Shown: positions 9,750 through 19,283 of the stretch, piece after piece
Layout of the letters: every line of letters starts with the position of its first letter
Position numbering within the stretch: position 1 is the first letter of the stretch
DNA from: Fragilaria crotonensis
Lineage: Eukaryota; Bacillariophyta; Fragilariophyceae; Fragilariales; Fragilariaceae
Direction: 5' to 3'
Length of the DNA stretch: 64,000 nucleotides
Assembly (NCBI GenBank): GCA_022925895.1
Contig: JAKSYS010000061.1
Span: forward strand, 1-64,000
The notes under the pieces: generated by a model
The model's input: the letters and a program-made list of their open reading frames with translations, nothing else
What the model was told of the DNA's origin: nothing
Databases searched by the model: none
Position numbers and translations under genes: made by a program

Positions 9750-10374
9750 ATGACTGTAGGGCTATTAGGAAATAAAATTGGAATGACACAGATTTTTGAT
9801 GAATCAGGTAATATTATTCCTGTGACAATTTTAAAAGTTGGACCTTGTGTAATAACACAAGTAAAGACAGTTTTAAAAGATGGTTATAATTCAATTCAAA
9901 TTGGTTATGGAAAAATTTCTAGTAAATCATTAACTCAACCAGAATTAGGCCATTTACAAAAATCTAATATTCAACCATTAAAATATTTAAAAGAATTTCG
10001 ATTAAATGAAAATTTAGATCAATTTGAAATTGGACAAATTTTAAATGTAGATTCTTTTTCTGTAGGACAACTTATAAATATACGTGGTAAAAGTATAGGT
10101 AAAGGATTCTCTGGTCTTCAAAAACGCTATAATTTTGCACGAGGACCCATGACACATGGTTCAAAAAATCATAGAGCTCCAGGTTCAATTGGTATGGGTA
10201 CAACTCCTGGTCGCGTTTTACCTGGTAAAAAATGGCAGGCCAATTAGGAAATAAAGTAACAACTATTAAAAACTTAAAGTAATTCAAACTAATAGTGACG
10301 AAAATATTCTTGTTGTAAAAGGGTCTGTTCCTGGTAAACCTGGGAATTTATTAAGTATTATGCCTTTCGAATAA
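9750..10374 (+). CDS. rpl3: 50S ribosomal protein L3 (two frame breaks)
   Basis: L3 nucleates 50S assembly near the peptidyl-transferase centre. The open part has [16 protein letters not shown] and the signature [18 protein letters not shown]. The frame breaks at 10227-10232 (six A, seven needed for PGKKMAGQ) and at 10276-10278 (three A, four needed for NLKVIQ). Corrected, it runs through [14 protein letters not shown] to TAA at 10374, giving 208 residues. If the T run near 10365 is also one too long, the end would instead be at 10399 with tail [11 protein letters not shown]. First gene of the ribosomal block. Confidence 0.92.
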
Positions 10375-10418
10375 GTTAATTGAAATAATTAAAAATTGAA
10401 AATACAAAATTTTAAGGT

Positions 10419-11068
10419 ATGAGTATTCAAAAAAATAATAACATATAATCCTGTCAATTTAACAGGAGAGAAATTAGATTCAACATGTGAATTAAAATTA
10501 AAGATCCTTGAAAATTCAGGAAATTATTTAGTTCATAAAGATATTCTAAGACATAATATTTCAACAAAGCAAGGTACATCTTCAACTAAAACACGAAGTG
10601 AAGTTCGTGGTGGTGGCCGTAAGCCCTGGAAACAAAAAGGTACAGGACGTGCGCGAGCAGGTTCAAATAGTTCACCTTTATGGAAAGGTGGTGGTGTAAC
10701 TTTTGGACCAAAACCAAAAACAATTGAATATAAATTAAATAAAAAAGAACGTCGTTTAGCATTACAGACTTTGTTATATAACAAAAAAGATAATATTTTA
10801 TTAATTGAAAATTTAGAAAACAGTTTTGAGATACCAAAAACATCAGAATTTTCTAAAGCTTGCCAAAACTGTGGTATTAATTTAGATCAAAAAAATATTA
10901 TTAGTTGTTTCAGTTAAAACAGAATCGTTAAAATTATCCGTTCAAAATATTAAAAATATTGAATTAATTTGTGCAACACAATTAAACACATTAAGTCTAA
11001 TTAAAGCAAAACAAATTATTTTAACACCATTAGCGCTAAATGATATAAAGGAGACATTCTGTGGATAA
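10419..11068 (+). CDS. rpl4: 50S ribosomal protein L4 (two frame breaks)
   Basis: L4 binds 23S rRNA near the exit tunnel. From ATG 10419 the frame stops after nine codons. A seven-A run at 10429-10435 should have six. The following frame carries the L4 core [19 protein letters not shown] and [13 protein letters not shown] second seven-A run at 10889-10895 again needs six to continue as [11 protein letters not shown]. The corrected product is about 215 residues ending [10 protein letters not shown], with its stop 8 nt inside rpl23, so the two genes overlap. Because of the breaks and the lack of internal Met codons, it is easily missed as an ORF. Confidence 0.9.
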
Positions 11069-11369
11069 GTCATCAAAATACCATCTTAGTAATCAACAAG
11101 TAGTAAAATACCCTATTATTACAGATAAAGCCACTCGACTATTAGAAAATAATCAATATACATTTGTTGTAGATCGTTCATCAGATAAAATCACAATTAA
11201 ATCAGCAATTGAATATTTATTTAATGTAAAAGTTACAAAAGTAAATACTTGTCATCTTCCAAGAAAACAAAAACGTGTAGGTAAATATGTAGGTTGGAAA
11301 CCTCAATATAAAAAAGCAATTGTAACTTTATCTGAAGGTGATGTAATCAATTTATTTACTGAGAACTAA
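11061..11369 (+). CDS. rpl23: 50S ribosomal protein L23 (GTG start)
   Basis: A 102-residue 23S rRNA-binding protein at the tunnel exit, where signal-recognition factors dock. It contains [19 protein letters not shown] and the block [20 protein letters not shown]. The start is GTG at 11061, supported by AAAGGAG at 11047-11053 with 7-nt spacing. No in-frame ATG would preserve the N-terminus. The start overlaps the end of rpl4 by 8 nt, suggesting translational coupling. Confidence 0.95.
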   Translation: MDKSSKYHLSNQQVVKYPIITDKATRLLENNQYTFVVDRSSDKITIKSAIEYLFNVKVTKVNTCHLPRKQKRVGKYVGWKPQYKKAIVTLSEGDVINLFTEN

Positions 11370-11401
11370 TTAATAATTTAATAAAGCAAAGAATTACGTT
11401 T

Positions 11402-12229
11402 ATGGCTATTCGTCTTTATAAATCATATACTCCGGGTACAAGAAATCGAGCATTGTCAGACTTTAGTGAAATAACAAAAACTAAACCAGAAAAAACTTTA
11501 ATTCGTAAAAATCATCGAAATAAAGGTAGAAATAACCGAGGTGTTATTACTATTCGCCACCGTGGTGGTGGGCATAAACGTCTTTATCGTTTAATTGATT
11601 TTAAAAGAAATAAAATTAATATAGAAGGTCGTGTTGTAGCTATAGAATATGACCCAAACCGAAATGCAAGAATTGCCTTAATTCATTACTCAGATGGTGA
11701 AAAACGTTATATTTTACAACCTAAAAATTTAAATGTAGGCGATTCTATTTATTCAGGATCTAATATTTCTTTAACGATTGGAAATTCTATGCCATTAGAA
11801 GAGATCCCATTAGGAACATCAATTCATAATGTTGAATTAATTCCAAATAAGGGTGGTCAAATCGTTCGTGCTGGTGGTACATCAGCAAAAATTTTAGCAA
11901 AAGAAGGAAATTACGTAACTTTACGTTTACCTTCAAAAGAAATCCGTCTATTACGAAAAGAGTGTCTAGCTACTATTGGTGAAATTAGTAATAATGATGT
12001 TTTTTTAGTTCAAAGTGGTAAAGCTGGTCGTACAAGATGGTTAGGCATACGTCCTACTGTTCGTGGTTCAGTTATGAACCCATGTGATCACCCTCACGGT
12101 GGTGGTGAAGGAAGAGCTCCAATCGGACGAACACGTCCATTAACACCTTGGGGTAAACCTGCCTTAGGTGCTCGGACACGAAAAAAGAAAAAATTAAGTG
12201 ATGCTTATATTCTTCGTCGTCGAACATAA
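11402..12229 (+). CDS. rpl2: 50S ribosomal protein L2
   Basis: An intact 275-residue protein needed for subunit association and peptidyl-transfer-centre structure. It has the N-terminal [13 protein letters not shown], the [11 protein letters not shown] block, and the C-terminal signature [18 protein letters not shown] containing the conserved histidine. The arginine/lysine-rich tail ends ILRRRT. No intron. Confidence 0.98.
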   Translation: MAIRLYKSYTPGTRNRALSDFSEITKTKPEKTLIRKNHRNKGRNNRGVITIRHRGGGHKRLYRLIDFKRNKINIEGRVVAIEYDPNRNARIALIHYSDGEKRYILQPKNLNVGDSIYSGSNISLTIGNSMPLEEIPLGTSIHNVELIPNKGGQIVRAGGTSAKILAKEGNYVTLRLPSKEIRLLRKECLATIGEISNNDVFLVQSGKAGRTRWLGIRPTVRGSVMNPCDHPHGGGEGRAPIGRTRPLTPWGKPALGARTRKKKKLSDAYILRRRT

Positions 12230-12271
12230 TTAAAAAATAAAGTAAAAAAAAATTAATAAAAAGGTTTTTAA

Positions 12272-12554
12272 ATGTCACGCTCGTTAAAAAAGAGTCCTTT
12301 TGTGGCTTATCATTTATTAAAAAAAATAAATCAAGCAAATTTGGCTGGCAAAAAAAGATGCTACAATTGTAACATGGTCTAGAGCCTCTACAATATTACC
12401 TAGTATGATTGGATTTACTATCTCTGTGTATAATGGAAAACAACATGTACCTATTTTTATTTCGGATCAATTAGTTGGTCACAAATTAGGTGAGTTTGTT
12501 ACAACACGAAATTTTAAATCACATATTAAAGCTGATAAAAAAGCAAAACGTTAA
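12272..12554 (+). CDS. rps19: 30S ribosomal protein S19 (one-base frame break)
   Basis: S19 sits in the 30S head next to S13. The N-terminus [19 protein letters not shown] is open to a seven-A run at 12350-12356. With six A the frame continues [19 protein letters not shown] to the typical end [21 protein letters not shown], giving 93 residues. The break is probably a one-base over-call. Confidence 0.93.
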
Positions 12555-12627
12555 TAAAAATTATTTCTAAAAATTTAAAGCGCTCCATACTTGTAGGATT
12601 GCTGATTAGACAACGATAAATAATATT

Positions 12628-13695
12628 ATGTCTGAAAAAGAAAGATCTGAGCTAAATATAGAACAACAATGTTTAAGTTTACAGATAGATAAATCTACAG
12701 AAACAAAAACAAAGATATGTTATTATTTAGATTTACCAACAAGTGAACGAGAAAAACATCAGCTCTCAAAAAGTGAACGACTGTTGTTGCGTAAAAAACG
12801 ATATAATTTAAATACAGAATCCGAAAGGTGCGTTTTAAATAAAACAAAAATCTGTAAAAAAAACTGTCGTGATTTTGAAGGGCAAGAAGAAAAAAAAATT
12901 AACTGTAAAGATCGGTGTGTTTTAGATAAAACAAAAATTTGTAAAAAAGAATGCCGTGAATTTGAAGATCAAGAAGAGAACAAAGTTAATTGTCGAAATA
13001 GATGTAAGATCGATGAAAAAAAACCTTGTATTCGATTTGAAGAGAGAAATGATTTTTCACCAACACTTAGTGCAAAAATTAAAAAACGACCGTGGGAAAA
13101 TCATCAAAAATGTACTGCGCAAACATTTCAATGTTACTGTAGTGAATTAAATAAATTAATAGATGAAGAAAAAGATACTGTAAAATCAAATAGAACAGGT
13201 TTAAGTGATGGAAAACCTTTACCGTATCAAGATGGGATTAAAATAAAGTTAAAAGATAAAGGTGAATTAAATGGCCAATTTTTAAAGACATTTAAATTAG
13301 CTAACGGTTCATTAAATGGTCAATTTTTAAAAACATTTCAAATTCAATATAAAATTCCTTTGTCATTAACTGCTCGGAACATTTTAACAAGTTTTACAAA
13401 TAAGTATATTTATTATGCTATTGATGATATTTTGTATCTATTAAATTCAAATCCAACAGAAAAGGATAATTTATTAGCTATATTATATTCTTCTATATTG
13501 TCATTGCATAATGATTTTTCAATTAATTTCTTTGATATTTGGATTGACTCTGTTTATATTAATGATAATTTTAAAAAGAATAGATTTTTAAAAGATAAAT
13601 CTGACTATATAAGTCAAATTAGTGAAACTACAATTACTTTAAAATTACATTATTTCACAAGAACACCAATTAAAAAACCAGAACCAATTTGGTAA
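12628..13695 (+). CDS. ycf88: Cys-rich repeat ORF of 355 aa between rps19 and rpl22; probable Ycf88
   Basis: It is inserted in the ribosomal-protein operon, where bacteria have rps19-rpl22 directly adjacent. In diatom plastids this position holds the conserved unknown ORF ycf88; I rely on position for the name. The N-terminal half is highly charged. It has two tandem 29-residue units (67-95, 96-124; nt 12826-12999) starting RCVL, each with Cys at positions 2, 10, 14 and 27, plus a partial third. A 15-residue duplication containing LNGQFLKTF occurs twice at 212-241. The C-terminal third (about 240-355) is non-repetitive, hydrophobic and aromatic. There is no signal peptide or clear transmembrane helix. 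The Cys pattern suggests metal or redox chemistry, but no function is known to me. Confidence 0.7.
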   Translation: MSEKERSELNIEQQCLSLQIDKSTETKTKICYYLDLPTSEREKHQLSKSERLLLRKKRYNLNTESERCVLNKTKICKKNCRDFEGQEEKKINCKDRCVLDKTKICKKECREFEDQEENKVNCRNRCKIDEKKPCIRFEERNDFSPTLSAKIKKRPWENHQKCTAQTFQCYCSELNKLIDEEKDTVKSNRTGLSDGKPLPYQDGIKIKLKDKGELNGQFLKTFKLANGSLNGQFLKTFQIQYKIPLSLTARNILTSFTNKYIYYAIDDILYLLNSNPTEKDNLLAILYSSILSLHNDFSINFFDIWIDSVYINDNFKKNRFLKDKSDYISQISETTITLKLHYFTRTPIKKPEPIW

Positions 13696-13810
13696 TTAAA
13701 TTTTTCATTAGAAAAATCTAATTGAAATTATGACTCTAGAAAGTAAATCCTGTTACAAATCTTAAATTTTACTTGTTTAGAAAATTTTATTCAAAATAAT
13801 ACAATAGATT

Positions 13811-14157
13811 ATGTCGAACACTCAATCCGTTAAAGCTAGAGCAAAATATATTCGTATGTCTCCGCATAAAATTCGACGAGTTATCGATCAATTACGTGGT
13901 CGTTCATATCAAGAAGCTTTAATGATTCTCGAATTTTTACCTTACGACGCCAGCGGACCTATTTGGCAAGTAATACATTCAGCAGCAGCAAATGCTAAAC
14001 ATAATTATGGTTTAGATAAAAAGAAATTAATGGTTGATGAAATTTTTGCAGACGAAGGTCCAAAATTAAACGTATAAGACCACGAGCACAAGGACGTGCT
14101 TATAAAATTTTAAAACCTACTTGTCATATTACAGTAGTATTAACACAAATAAATTAA
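13811..14157 (+). CDS. rpl22: 50S ribosomal protein L22 (one-base frame break)
   Basis: L22 lines the nascent-peptide tunnel. The open part [20 protein letters not shown] to [11 protein letters not shown] is typical. At 14068-14070 three A are present where four are needed. The corrected frame reads [20 protein letters not shown] and stops at 14157, giving about 115 residues. The missing part contains the conserved tunnel beta-hairpin signature, so the raw frame alone would be non-functional. Confidence 0.93.
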
Positions 14158-14194
14158 AAATTAAATTTACTTTAATAAGGATTAAATTAATTCT

Positions 14195-14839
14195 ATGGGG
14201 CAAAAGACACATCCTTTAGGATTTCGATTAGGAATTACTCAGGAACATAAGTCAACTTGGTATGCAAATTTTAATCAATATGCAAATATTTTAAAAGAGG
14301 ACGATAAAATTCGTACTTATTTAAATACTATAGCTAAAACTAATAGTATTTCAAATGTTCGTATTAATCGTAATGGCTTAAATGATCAAATTCAATTAAA
14401 TATCGAAACAGGAAAACCCGGAGTTCTTATTGGAGAACTTGGTACAGGCTTGGAGAATTTATTAAACAATATTAAAAAACTTTTACCAATTGACCGTCAA
14501 TTAACAATTAATGTTTTTGAAGTTGAACAAGTAGATTTAAATGCAGGTCTTCTTGGTGATTTAGTAGTTGACCAATTAGAAAAACGAGTAGCTTTTCGTC
14601 GTGCAATTAGAGAAGCATTACAAAGAGCACAAAAACAAAATGTAAATGGTATCAAAATTCAAGTTTCAGGCCGTTTAAATGGTGCTGAAATTGCAAGAAG
14701 TGAATGGATACGTGAAGGTCGTGTACCTTTACAAACATTACGAGCAGACATTGATTATGCAACAAGAGAAGCTCACACAATTTATGGTGTATTAGGAATC
14801 AAAGTTTGGTTATTTAAAAATGAAATTTTAACAAAATAA
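14195..14839 (+). CDS. rps3: 30S ribosomal protein S3
   Basis: An intact 214-residue S3 with N-terminal MGQKTHPLGFRLGI, a KH-type RNA-binding segment in the first half, and the C-terminal block VSGRLNGAEIARSEWIREGR that lines the mRNA entry site. Its place between rpl22 and rpl16 follows the bacterial S10 operon order. Confidence 0.98.
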   Translation: MGQKTHPLGFRLGITQEHKSTWYANFNQYANILKEDDKIRTYLNTIAKTNSISNVRINRNGLNDQIQLNIETGKPGVLIGELGTGLENLLNNIKKLLPIDRQLTINVFEVEQVDLNAGLLGDLVVDQLEKRVAFRRAIREALQRAQKQNVNGIKIQVSGRLNGAEIARSEWIREGRVPLQTLRADIDYATREAHTIYGVLGIKVWLFKNEILTK

Positions 14840-14888
14840 TACTTTTTGTTATTCAAATTAGTCTAACTTTATAAAAACAATATTAATT

Positions 14889-15305
14889 ATGTTAAGTCCA
14901 AAAAGAACAAAATATCGAAAATACCATAGAGGGCGCATGAAAGGTACCGCAACTAAAGGTAATGTAATCTGTTTTGGTGATTTTGCTTTACAAGCTTTGG
15001 AACCTACATGGATCACATCTCGTCAAATTGAAGCAGCCCGTCGTACAATTACTCGTTATACAAAACGTGGTGCTAAATTATGGATTCGAATATTCCCAGA
15101 TAAAAGTGTAACTGCCCGTGCAGCAGAATCTCGTATGGGCTCTGGTAAAGGTTCTGTTGATTACTGGGTAGCTGTTGTTAAACCTGGTACAATTTTATTT
15201 GAAATTGGTTCCGTTCCAGAAGAAGTGGCTAAAAGTGCTTTTAGTTTAGCTTCTTATAAGTTACCCTTAAAAACAAAATTTATTATTAAAGATACTATTG
15301 AATAA
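14889..15305 (+). CDS. rpl16: 50S ribosomal protein L16
   Basis: An intact 138-residue protein that organises the A-site region of 23S rRNA. It begins [19 protein letters not shown] and contains [19 protein letters not shown] and [18 protein letters not shown]. No intron, unlike many green plastid copies. It is 3 nt from rpl29. Confidence 0.98.
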   Translation: MLSPKRTKYRKYHRGRMKGTATKGNVICFGDFALQALEPTWITSRQIEAARRTITRYTKRGAKLWIRIFPDKSVTARAAESRMGSGKGSVDYWVAVVKPGTILFEIGSVPEEVAKSAFSLASYKLPLKTKFIIKDTIE

Positions 15306-15308
15306 ATT

Positions 15309-15554
15309 ATGAGTTTATCTAAATTCGCTGATATAATTTCTCTTTCAAATAAAGAAATATCTGAAGAGATTATAAAAACTGAAAACGAAATTTTTAATTT
15401 ACGTTTTAAAAAAGCAACACGTCAAAGTTTTAAACCTAATGATATTAAAAATGCTAAACGTAAATTAGCTCAATTTAAAACACTTTTAGGTATGAGATTA
15501 GAAGAAACTGAAAATAACGAAGAAACTGTAATTAACCAATTAATTCCAAATTAA
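15309..15554 (+). CDS. rpl29: 50S ribosomal protein L29
   Basis: An 81-residue L29, a tunnel-exit neighbour of L23. It has the helical-hairpin motif EIFNLRFKKATRQ and a C-terminal helix with KRKLAQFKTLLGMRLEE. It starts three bases after the rpl16 stop, so the pair is probably coupled. Confidence 0.93.
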   Translation: MSLSKFADIISLSNKEISEEIIKTENEIFNLRFKKATRQSFKPNDIKNAKRKLAQFKTLLGMRLEETENNEETVINQLIPN

Positions 15555-15571
15555 AAATCAAGGAGTTTTAA

Positions 15572-15826
15572 ATGCCAGTCAAAGAAAAGCTTGGTGTGGT
15601 CGTTAGTAATAAAATGCAAAAAACGATTGTAGTAAAAATTGAAAATCGCTATCCTCATCCTATATATTCAAAAACTATGTTAAAAACTAAAAAGTATTTA
15701 GCACATGATGAATTAGAAGAATGTGGGATTGGTGATAAAGTATTAGTTCAAGAATGTCGACCATTAAGCAAAAGAAAACGTTGGAAATTAGTCAAAATTA
15801 TTTCAAAATCATCGTTAATTAGTTAA
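15572..15826 (+). CDS. rps17: 30S ribosomal protein S17
   Basis: An intact 84-residue OB-fold 16S rRNA-binding protein. Diagnostic segments are [38 protein letters not shown] and [15 protein letters not shown]. An AAGGAG site precedes the ATG. Confidence 0.96.
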   Translation: MPVKEKLGVVVSNKMQKTIVVKIENRYPHPIYSKTMLKTKKYLAHDELEECGIGDKVLVQECRPLSKRKRWKLVKIISKSSLIS

Positions 15827-15837
15827 AAAGTAATTTT

Positions 15838-16203
15838 ATGATTTATCCTCAAACAATGCTAACAGTAGCAGATAATACTGGTGCTAAAAAAATTATGTGT
15901 ATTAGGGTTCTAGGTGGTAATAAAAAATATGCTGAAATTGGTGATACTATCATTGCTGTAGTTAAAGAAGCTATTCCGAATATGCCTGTTAAGCGTTCTG
16001 ATGTGGTTCGAGCAATTATTGTTCGAACATCTAAAACTATTCGTCGTTCTGATGGAATGTACATTAGATTTGATGATAATGCAGGTGTTCTTGTAAATAT
16101 GGACAATAACCCACGTGGTACACGTGTTTTTGGACCGGTGGCACGAGAAATTCGTGACAGAAATTTATCAAAAATTGTATCTTTAGCTCCGGAGGTTTTA
16201 TAA
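15838..16203 (+). CDS. rpl14: 50S ribosomal protein L14
   Basis: An intact 121-residue protein at the subunit interface. It starts [20 protein letters not shown] and contains the conserved [17 protein letters not shown] and the C-terminal [10 protein letters not shown]. Its stop codon directly abuts the rpl24 ATG. Confidence 0.98.
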   Translation: MIYPQTMLTVADNTGAKKIMCIRVLGGNKKYAEIGDTIIAVVKEAIPNMPVKRSDVVRAIIVRTSKTIRRSDGMYIRFDDNAGVLVNMDNNPRGTRVFGPVAREIRDRNLSKIVSLAPEVL

Positions 16204-16440
16204 ATGATTAAACAACAAAAAATGCATGTCCGAGTTGGAGATAATGTAATGATTATTTCAGGATTTCATAAAAATGAAACAGGTGAAGTTATTAGAGTAA
16301 ATAAAAATACAGGTAAAATTATCGTAAAAGGTGTTAATTTTAAATTTAAACATATTAAACCTAGAACTGAAAATGAAGTTGGGGAAATAAAACAATTTGA
16401 AGCACCAATCCATCATTCAAATGTTAAATTATGTAATTAA
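16204..16440 (+). CDS. rpl24: 50S ribosomal protein L24
   Basis: A 78-residue 50S assembly initiator with the KOW-type segment [20 protein letters not shown] followed by [10 protein letters not shown]. The start immediately follows the rpl14 TAA, with a GGAGG site at the end of rpl14. Confidence 0.95.
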   Translation: MIKQQKMHVRVGDNVMIISGFHKNETGEVIRVNKNTGKIIVKGVNFKFKHIKPRTENEVGEIKQFEAPIHHSNVKLCN

Positions 16441-16448
16441 AAAATAAT

Positions 16449-17165
16449 ATGCTAAATCAACATTCAATAGAAGAAATTGCTGAAATTTATAGCTTGCTTG
16501 ATGATATTAAAAAAGAATATGAACATGGTATTAAACCCGTTATTCTTAAAAACAGTCCAGATTTGTTTAAAAATCCACACACTGTACCCAAATTAAAAAA
16601 AATTCAAATTAATCGTGGTCTTGGCTTAGCTGCCCAAAACACAAATGTATTAAAAAAAAGTATTGACGAATTTGAAAAAATCACAGGACAAAAACCTGTT
16701 ATTACAAAGTCTAAAAAAGCTATCGCAGGTTTCAAAATTCGAGAAGATATGGAATTGGGATTAACCGTAACATTACGTGGTGAAAAAATGTATGCATTTT
16801 TAACTAAATTAATTTTCTTTACGTTTGCACAGATTCGTGATTTTCGTGGATTCTCATTACGAAGTTTTGATAAAGCTGGAAATTTTACTTTTGGTTTAAA
16901 AGAACAATTAATTTTTCCTGAAATTAATTACGACGATGTTGATCAAGCACAAGGTTTTACAATTACTATTGTTTTAGATAATTGTTTACCAAAATATCGT
17001 TCAACAACTATGGATCGTATTTTAAATGGTATGATTCTTTTTAGATTTTTACGTTTTCCATTAAATGATAGTGGTTATTATGATAAACATTCTTCATTTT
17101 CTGAAATTAATCGTGTATGGGATCGTAAACGTCACTTAAAAAGAAAACGTTGGTCTCAAGAATAA
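16449..17165 (+). CDS. rpl5: 50S ribosomal protein L5
   Basis: A 238-residue 5S rRNA-binding protein. Core blocks are [36 protein letters not shown] and [15 protein letters not shown]. The C-terminus is extended beyond the bacterial length (about 180) with a basic tail, [12 protein letters not shown], as in other red-lineage plastid L5 proteins. Confidence 0.96.
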   Translation: MLNQHSIEEIAEIYSLLDDIKKEYEHGIKPVILKNSPDLFKNPHTVPKLKKIQINRGLGLAAQNTNVLKKSIDEFEKITGQKPVITKSKKAIAGFKIREDMELGLTVTLRGEKMYAFLTKLIFFTFAQIRDFRGFSLRSFDKAGNFTFGLKEQLIFPEINYDDVDQAQGFTITIVLDNCLPKYRSTTMDRILNGMILFRFLRFPLNDSGYYDKHSSFSEINRVWDRKRHLKRKRWSQE

Positions 17166-17198
17166 TTTATAAAAATTAAAATTTAGAAGGAGAAAAAT

Positions 17199-17597
17199 GT
17201 GGTAACAGATAATATTTCAGATATGCTAACACGCATTCGAAATGCAAATATGGTAAAGCACCAAATTGTACAAATCCCTGCTACAAAAATGTCATTAGCA
17301 ATAACAAAAGTGTTGAAAGAAGAGGGATTTATTGAAAATTTTGAAAACTATGAGGAAAATAATAGAAAATATCTATTAATTTCATTAAAGTATGTAGGAA
17401 AAGAAAGACAACCTGTTATTTTAAAATTAGAAAGAATAAGTAAATCTGGTTTACGTGTTTATGCTAATTCAAAAAAATTGCCAACCGTTTTAGATAATTT
17501 AGGAATTGCTATTATTTCTACATCGCGAGGAGTAATGACAAATTTAAAAGCTAAAGAATTGGGTATTGGTGGCGAAGTTTTATGTTATATATGGTAA
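17199..17597 (+). CDS. rps8: 30S ribosomal protein S8 (GTG start)
   Basis: A 132-residue 16S rRNA central-domain binder with [16 protein letters not shown] and the C-terminal [20 protein letters not shown]. The start is GTG at 17199, supported by AAGGAG at 17187-17192. The overlapping ATG one base earlier reads into a stop two codons later, so it cannot be the start. Confidence 0.96.
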   Translation: MVTDNISDMLTRIRNANMVKHQIVQIPATKMSLAITKVLKEEGFIENFENYEENNRKYLLISLKYVGKERQPVILKLERISKSGLRVYANSKKLPTVLDNLGIAIISTSRGVMTNLKAKELGIGGEVLCYIW

Positions 17598-17614
17598 ATT
17601 AAGGAGTTTCTAAA

Positions 17615-18154
17615 ATGTCACGTATCGGAAAATTACCTATACAAATACCAGAAAATGTTGATATTAATTATAGTGGTTCAGAAGTTACTGTTAAAGGAAA
17701 ATTTGGAACATTACAAACAACACTTCCTGATGTTATTCAAATTGTACAAAACGAAAATTTTTTAAATGTTAATTTAAAAGAAAATACACGAAGTTTTAGA
17801 GCACTTCATGGATTATATAGAACTTTGATTAATAACATGGTTATTGGTGTGTCAGAACAATTTGAATTGACTTTAGTTTTAAAAGGAGTTGGTTATCGGG
17901 CTGCCGTTGACCAAAGTGAAATTACTTTAAATTTAGGTTACAGTCACCCTGTTAAAATCGAAATTCCAAAACCTATAACAATTGAAGTCATTCAAAACAC
18001 AACTATAAATATAAAATCATGTGATAAAGAATTATTAGGTTTATTTGCTTCTAAAATTCGTTCATGGAGACGACCTGAGCCCTACAAAGGGAAAGGTATT
18101 TTATATAAAAATGAAAAAGTACTTCGTAAAGCAGGTAAATCTGGTAAAAAATAA
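17615..18154 (+). CDS. rpl6: 50S ribosomal protein L6
   Basis: An intact 179-residue protein with two L6 repeats: MSRIGKLPIQIPENV at the start, then LVLKGVGYRAAVDQ and LNLGYSHPVKIEIP. The conserved C-terminal signature RRPEPYKGKGILY is present. The AAGGAG site before the ATG is clear. Confidence 0.97.
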   Translation: MSRIGKLPIQIPENVDINYSGSEVTVKGKFGTLQTTLPDVIQIVQNENFLNVNLKENTRSFRALHGLYRTLINNMVIGVSEQFELTLVLKGVGYRAAVDQSEITLNLGYSHPVKIEIPKPITIEVIQNTTINIKSCDKELLGLFASKIRSWRRPEPYKGKGILYKNEKVLRKAGKSGKK

Positions 18155-18244
18155 TTTTCTAACTTACTTAGACTCGGAAATTATTTTTGTAAAGTTTCTG
18201 AAACTTTAATTATATTTTAGTATTTAAACTTAAAAGTTCGAATT

Positions 18245-18652
18245 ATGAAATTCTCAAAACAAGCCTTATTAAAGTTAAAAAATAAAAATAAACGTTTAAA
18301 ACCTAGTAAATATAAAATTCTTAAACGTAATACCTTACGCGGCCGAATTAAAGGTACTAGTGATAGACCAAGATTATCGGTTTATCGTTCAAATGAAAAT
18401 ATTTATGCCCAAATAATTGATGATACAACGTCACGAACTCTTGTAGCTTGTTCTACATTAGATCGTACAATTAAAATCAAAGTAGCTAATGGAAGAACCT
18501 GTGAGGCATCAAGAATTATGGGTGAAAAGTTAGCAGAATTAAGTTTAAAAAAAAATATTACAAAAATTGTTTTTGACCGTGGTCCTTATATATATCATGG
18601 CCGAGTTAAAGCTTTAGCAGATGGTGCTAGAGCGGGTGGCCTTCAATTTTAA
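18245..18652 (+). CDS. rpl18: 50S ribosomal protein L18
   Basis: A 135-residue 5S rRNA-binding protein with [40 protein letters not shown] and the usual C-terminus ARAGGLQF. The N-terminus (first 30 residues) is lysine-rich and slightly longer than in bacteria. Confidence 0.96.
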   Translation: MKFSKQALLKLKNKNKRLKPSKYKILKRNTLRGRIKGTSDRPRLSVYRSNENIYAQIIDDTTSRTLVACSTLDRTIKIKVANGRTCEASRIMGEKLAELSLKKNITKIVFDRGPYIYHGRVKALADGARAGGLQF

Positions 18653-18692
18653 TTCAACATTTAGAAAAAAGTAGCAAAATCGAAAAAGTTTT

Positions 18693-19235
18693 ATGAGTAG
18701 TGATTTAAAACAACTAAATAAATTGAAAAAAAATTCGCGACGTAATAATCAACCACAAGAACCTAAATTTGTAGAACGATTAATTAAAATTAGTCGAGTT
18801 TCAAAAGTAACAAAAGGTGGTAAAAAATTAAGTTTCCGTGCGATTGTTGTACTTGGTGATGAAAATGGGAAAGTGGGTGTTGGTGTAGCCAAAGCTGATG
18901 ATGTGGTTAATGCTTTTAAAAAAGCCAAAACAGATGGTCGTAAGAATTTAATAAGTCTTCCTATTACAAAATCATTAAGTATTCCACATGATGTTATAGG
19001 TCAATTCGGTGCTTGTAGAATTATGATGAAACCTGCTATTGAAGGTTCTGGTGTTATTGCAGGTGGAGCGGTTCGCATTGTGTTAGAAGTTGCTGGAGTT
19101 AAAAATGTTATTGCAAAACAATTAGGATCAAATAATCTATTAAATAATGCTAGAGCTGCAATTTGCGGATTAGAACAATTAACAACTAAAGCTGAAGTCG
19201 CAAAAAAAACGGAATCTAGAGTTAAAATAGGGTAA
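18693..19235 (+). CDS. rps5: 30S ribosomal protein S5
   Basis: A 180-residue decoding-accuracy protein. The N-terminal double-stranded-RNA-binding fold has VERLIKISRVSKVTKGGKKL and VGVGVAKADDVVNA. The C-terminal domain has SGVIAGGAVRIVLEVAGVKN. The N-terminal 25 residues are a charged extension. Confidence 0.97.
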   Translation: MSSDLKQLNKLKKNSRRNNQPQEPKFVERLIKISRVSKVTKGGKKLSFRAIVVLGDENGKVGVGVAKADDVVNAFKKAKTDGRKNLISLPITKSLSIPHDVIGQFGACRIMMKPAIEGSGVIAGGAVRIVLEVAGVKNVIAKQLGSNNLLNNARAAICGLEQLTTKAEVAKKTESRVKIG

Positions 19236-19283
19236 TAATTTCCAATACGATAATAATCATATAATTGAATTGAAAACAAACCG

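Noticed and set aside
10363-10399. Alternative longer C-terminus for rpl3
   Set aside because: If one T in the run near 10365 is an over-call, the protein would end at 10399. The frame as written gives an acceptable stop at 10374, so I kept the shorter end and noted the other.
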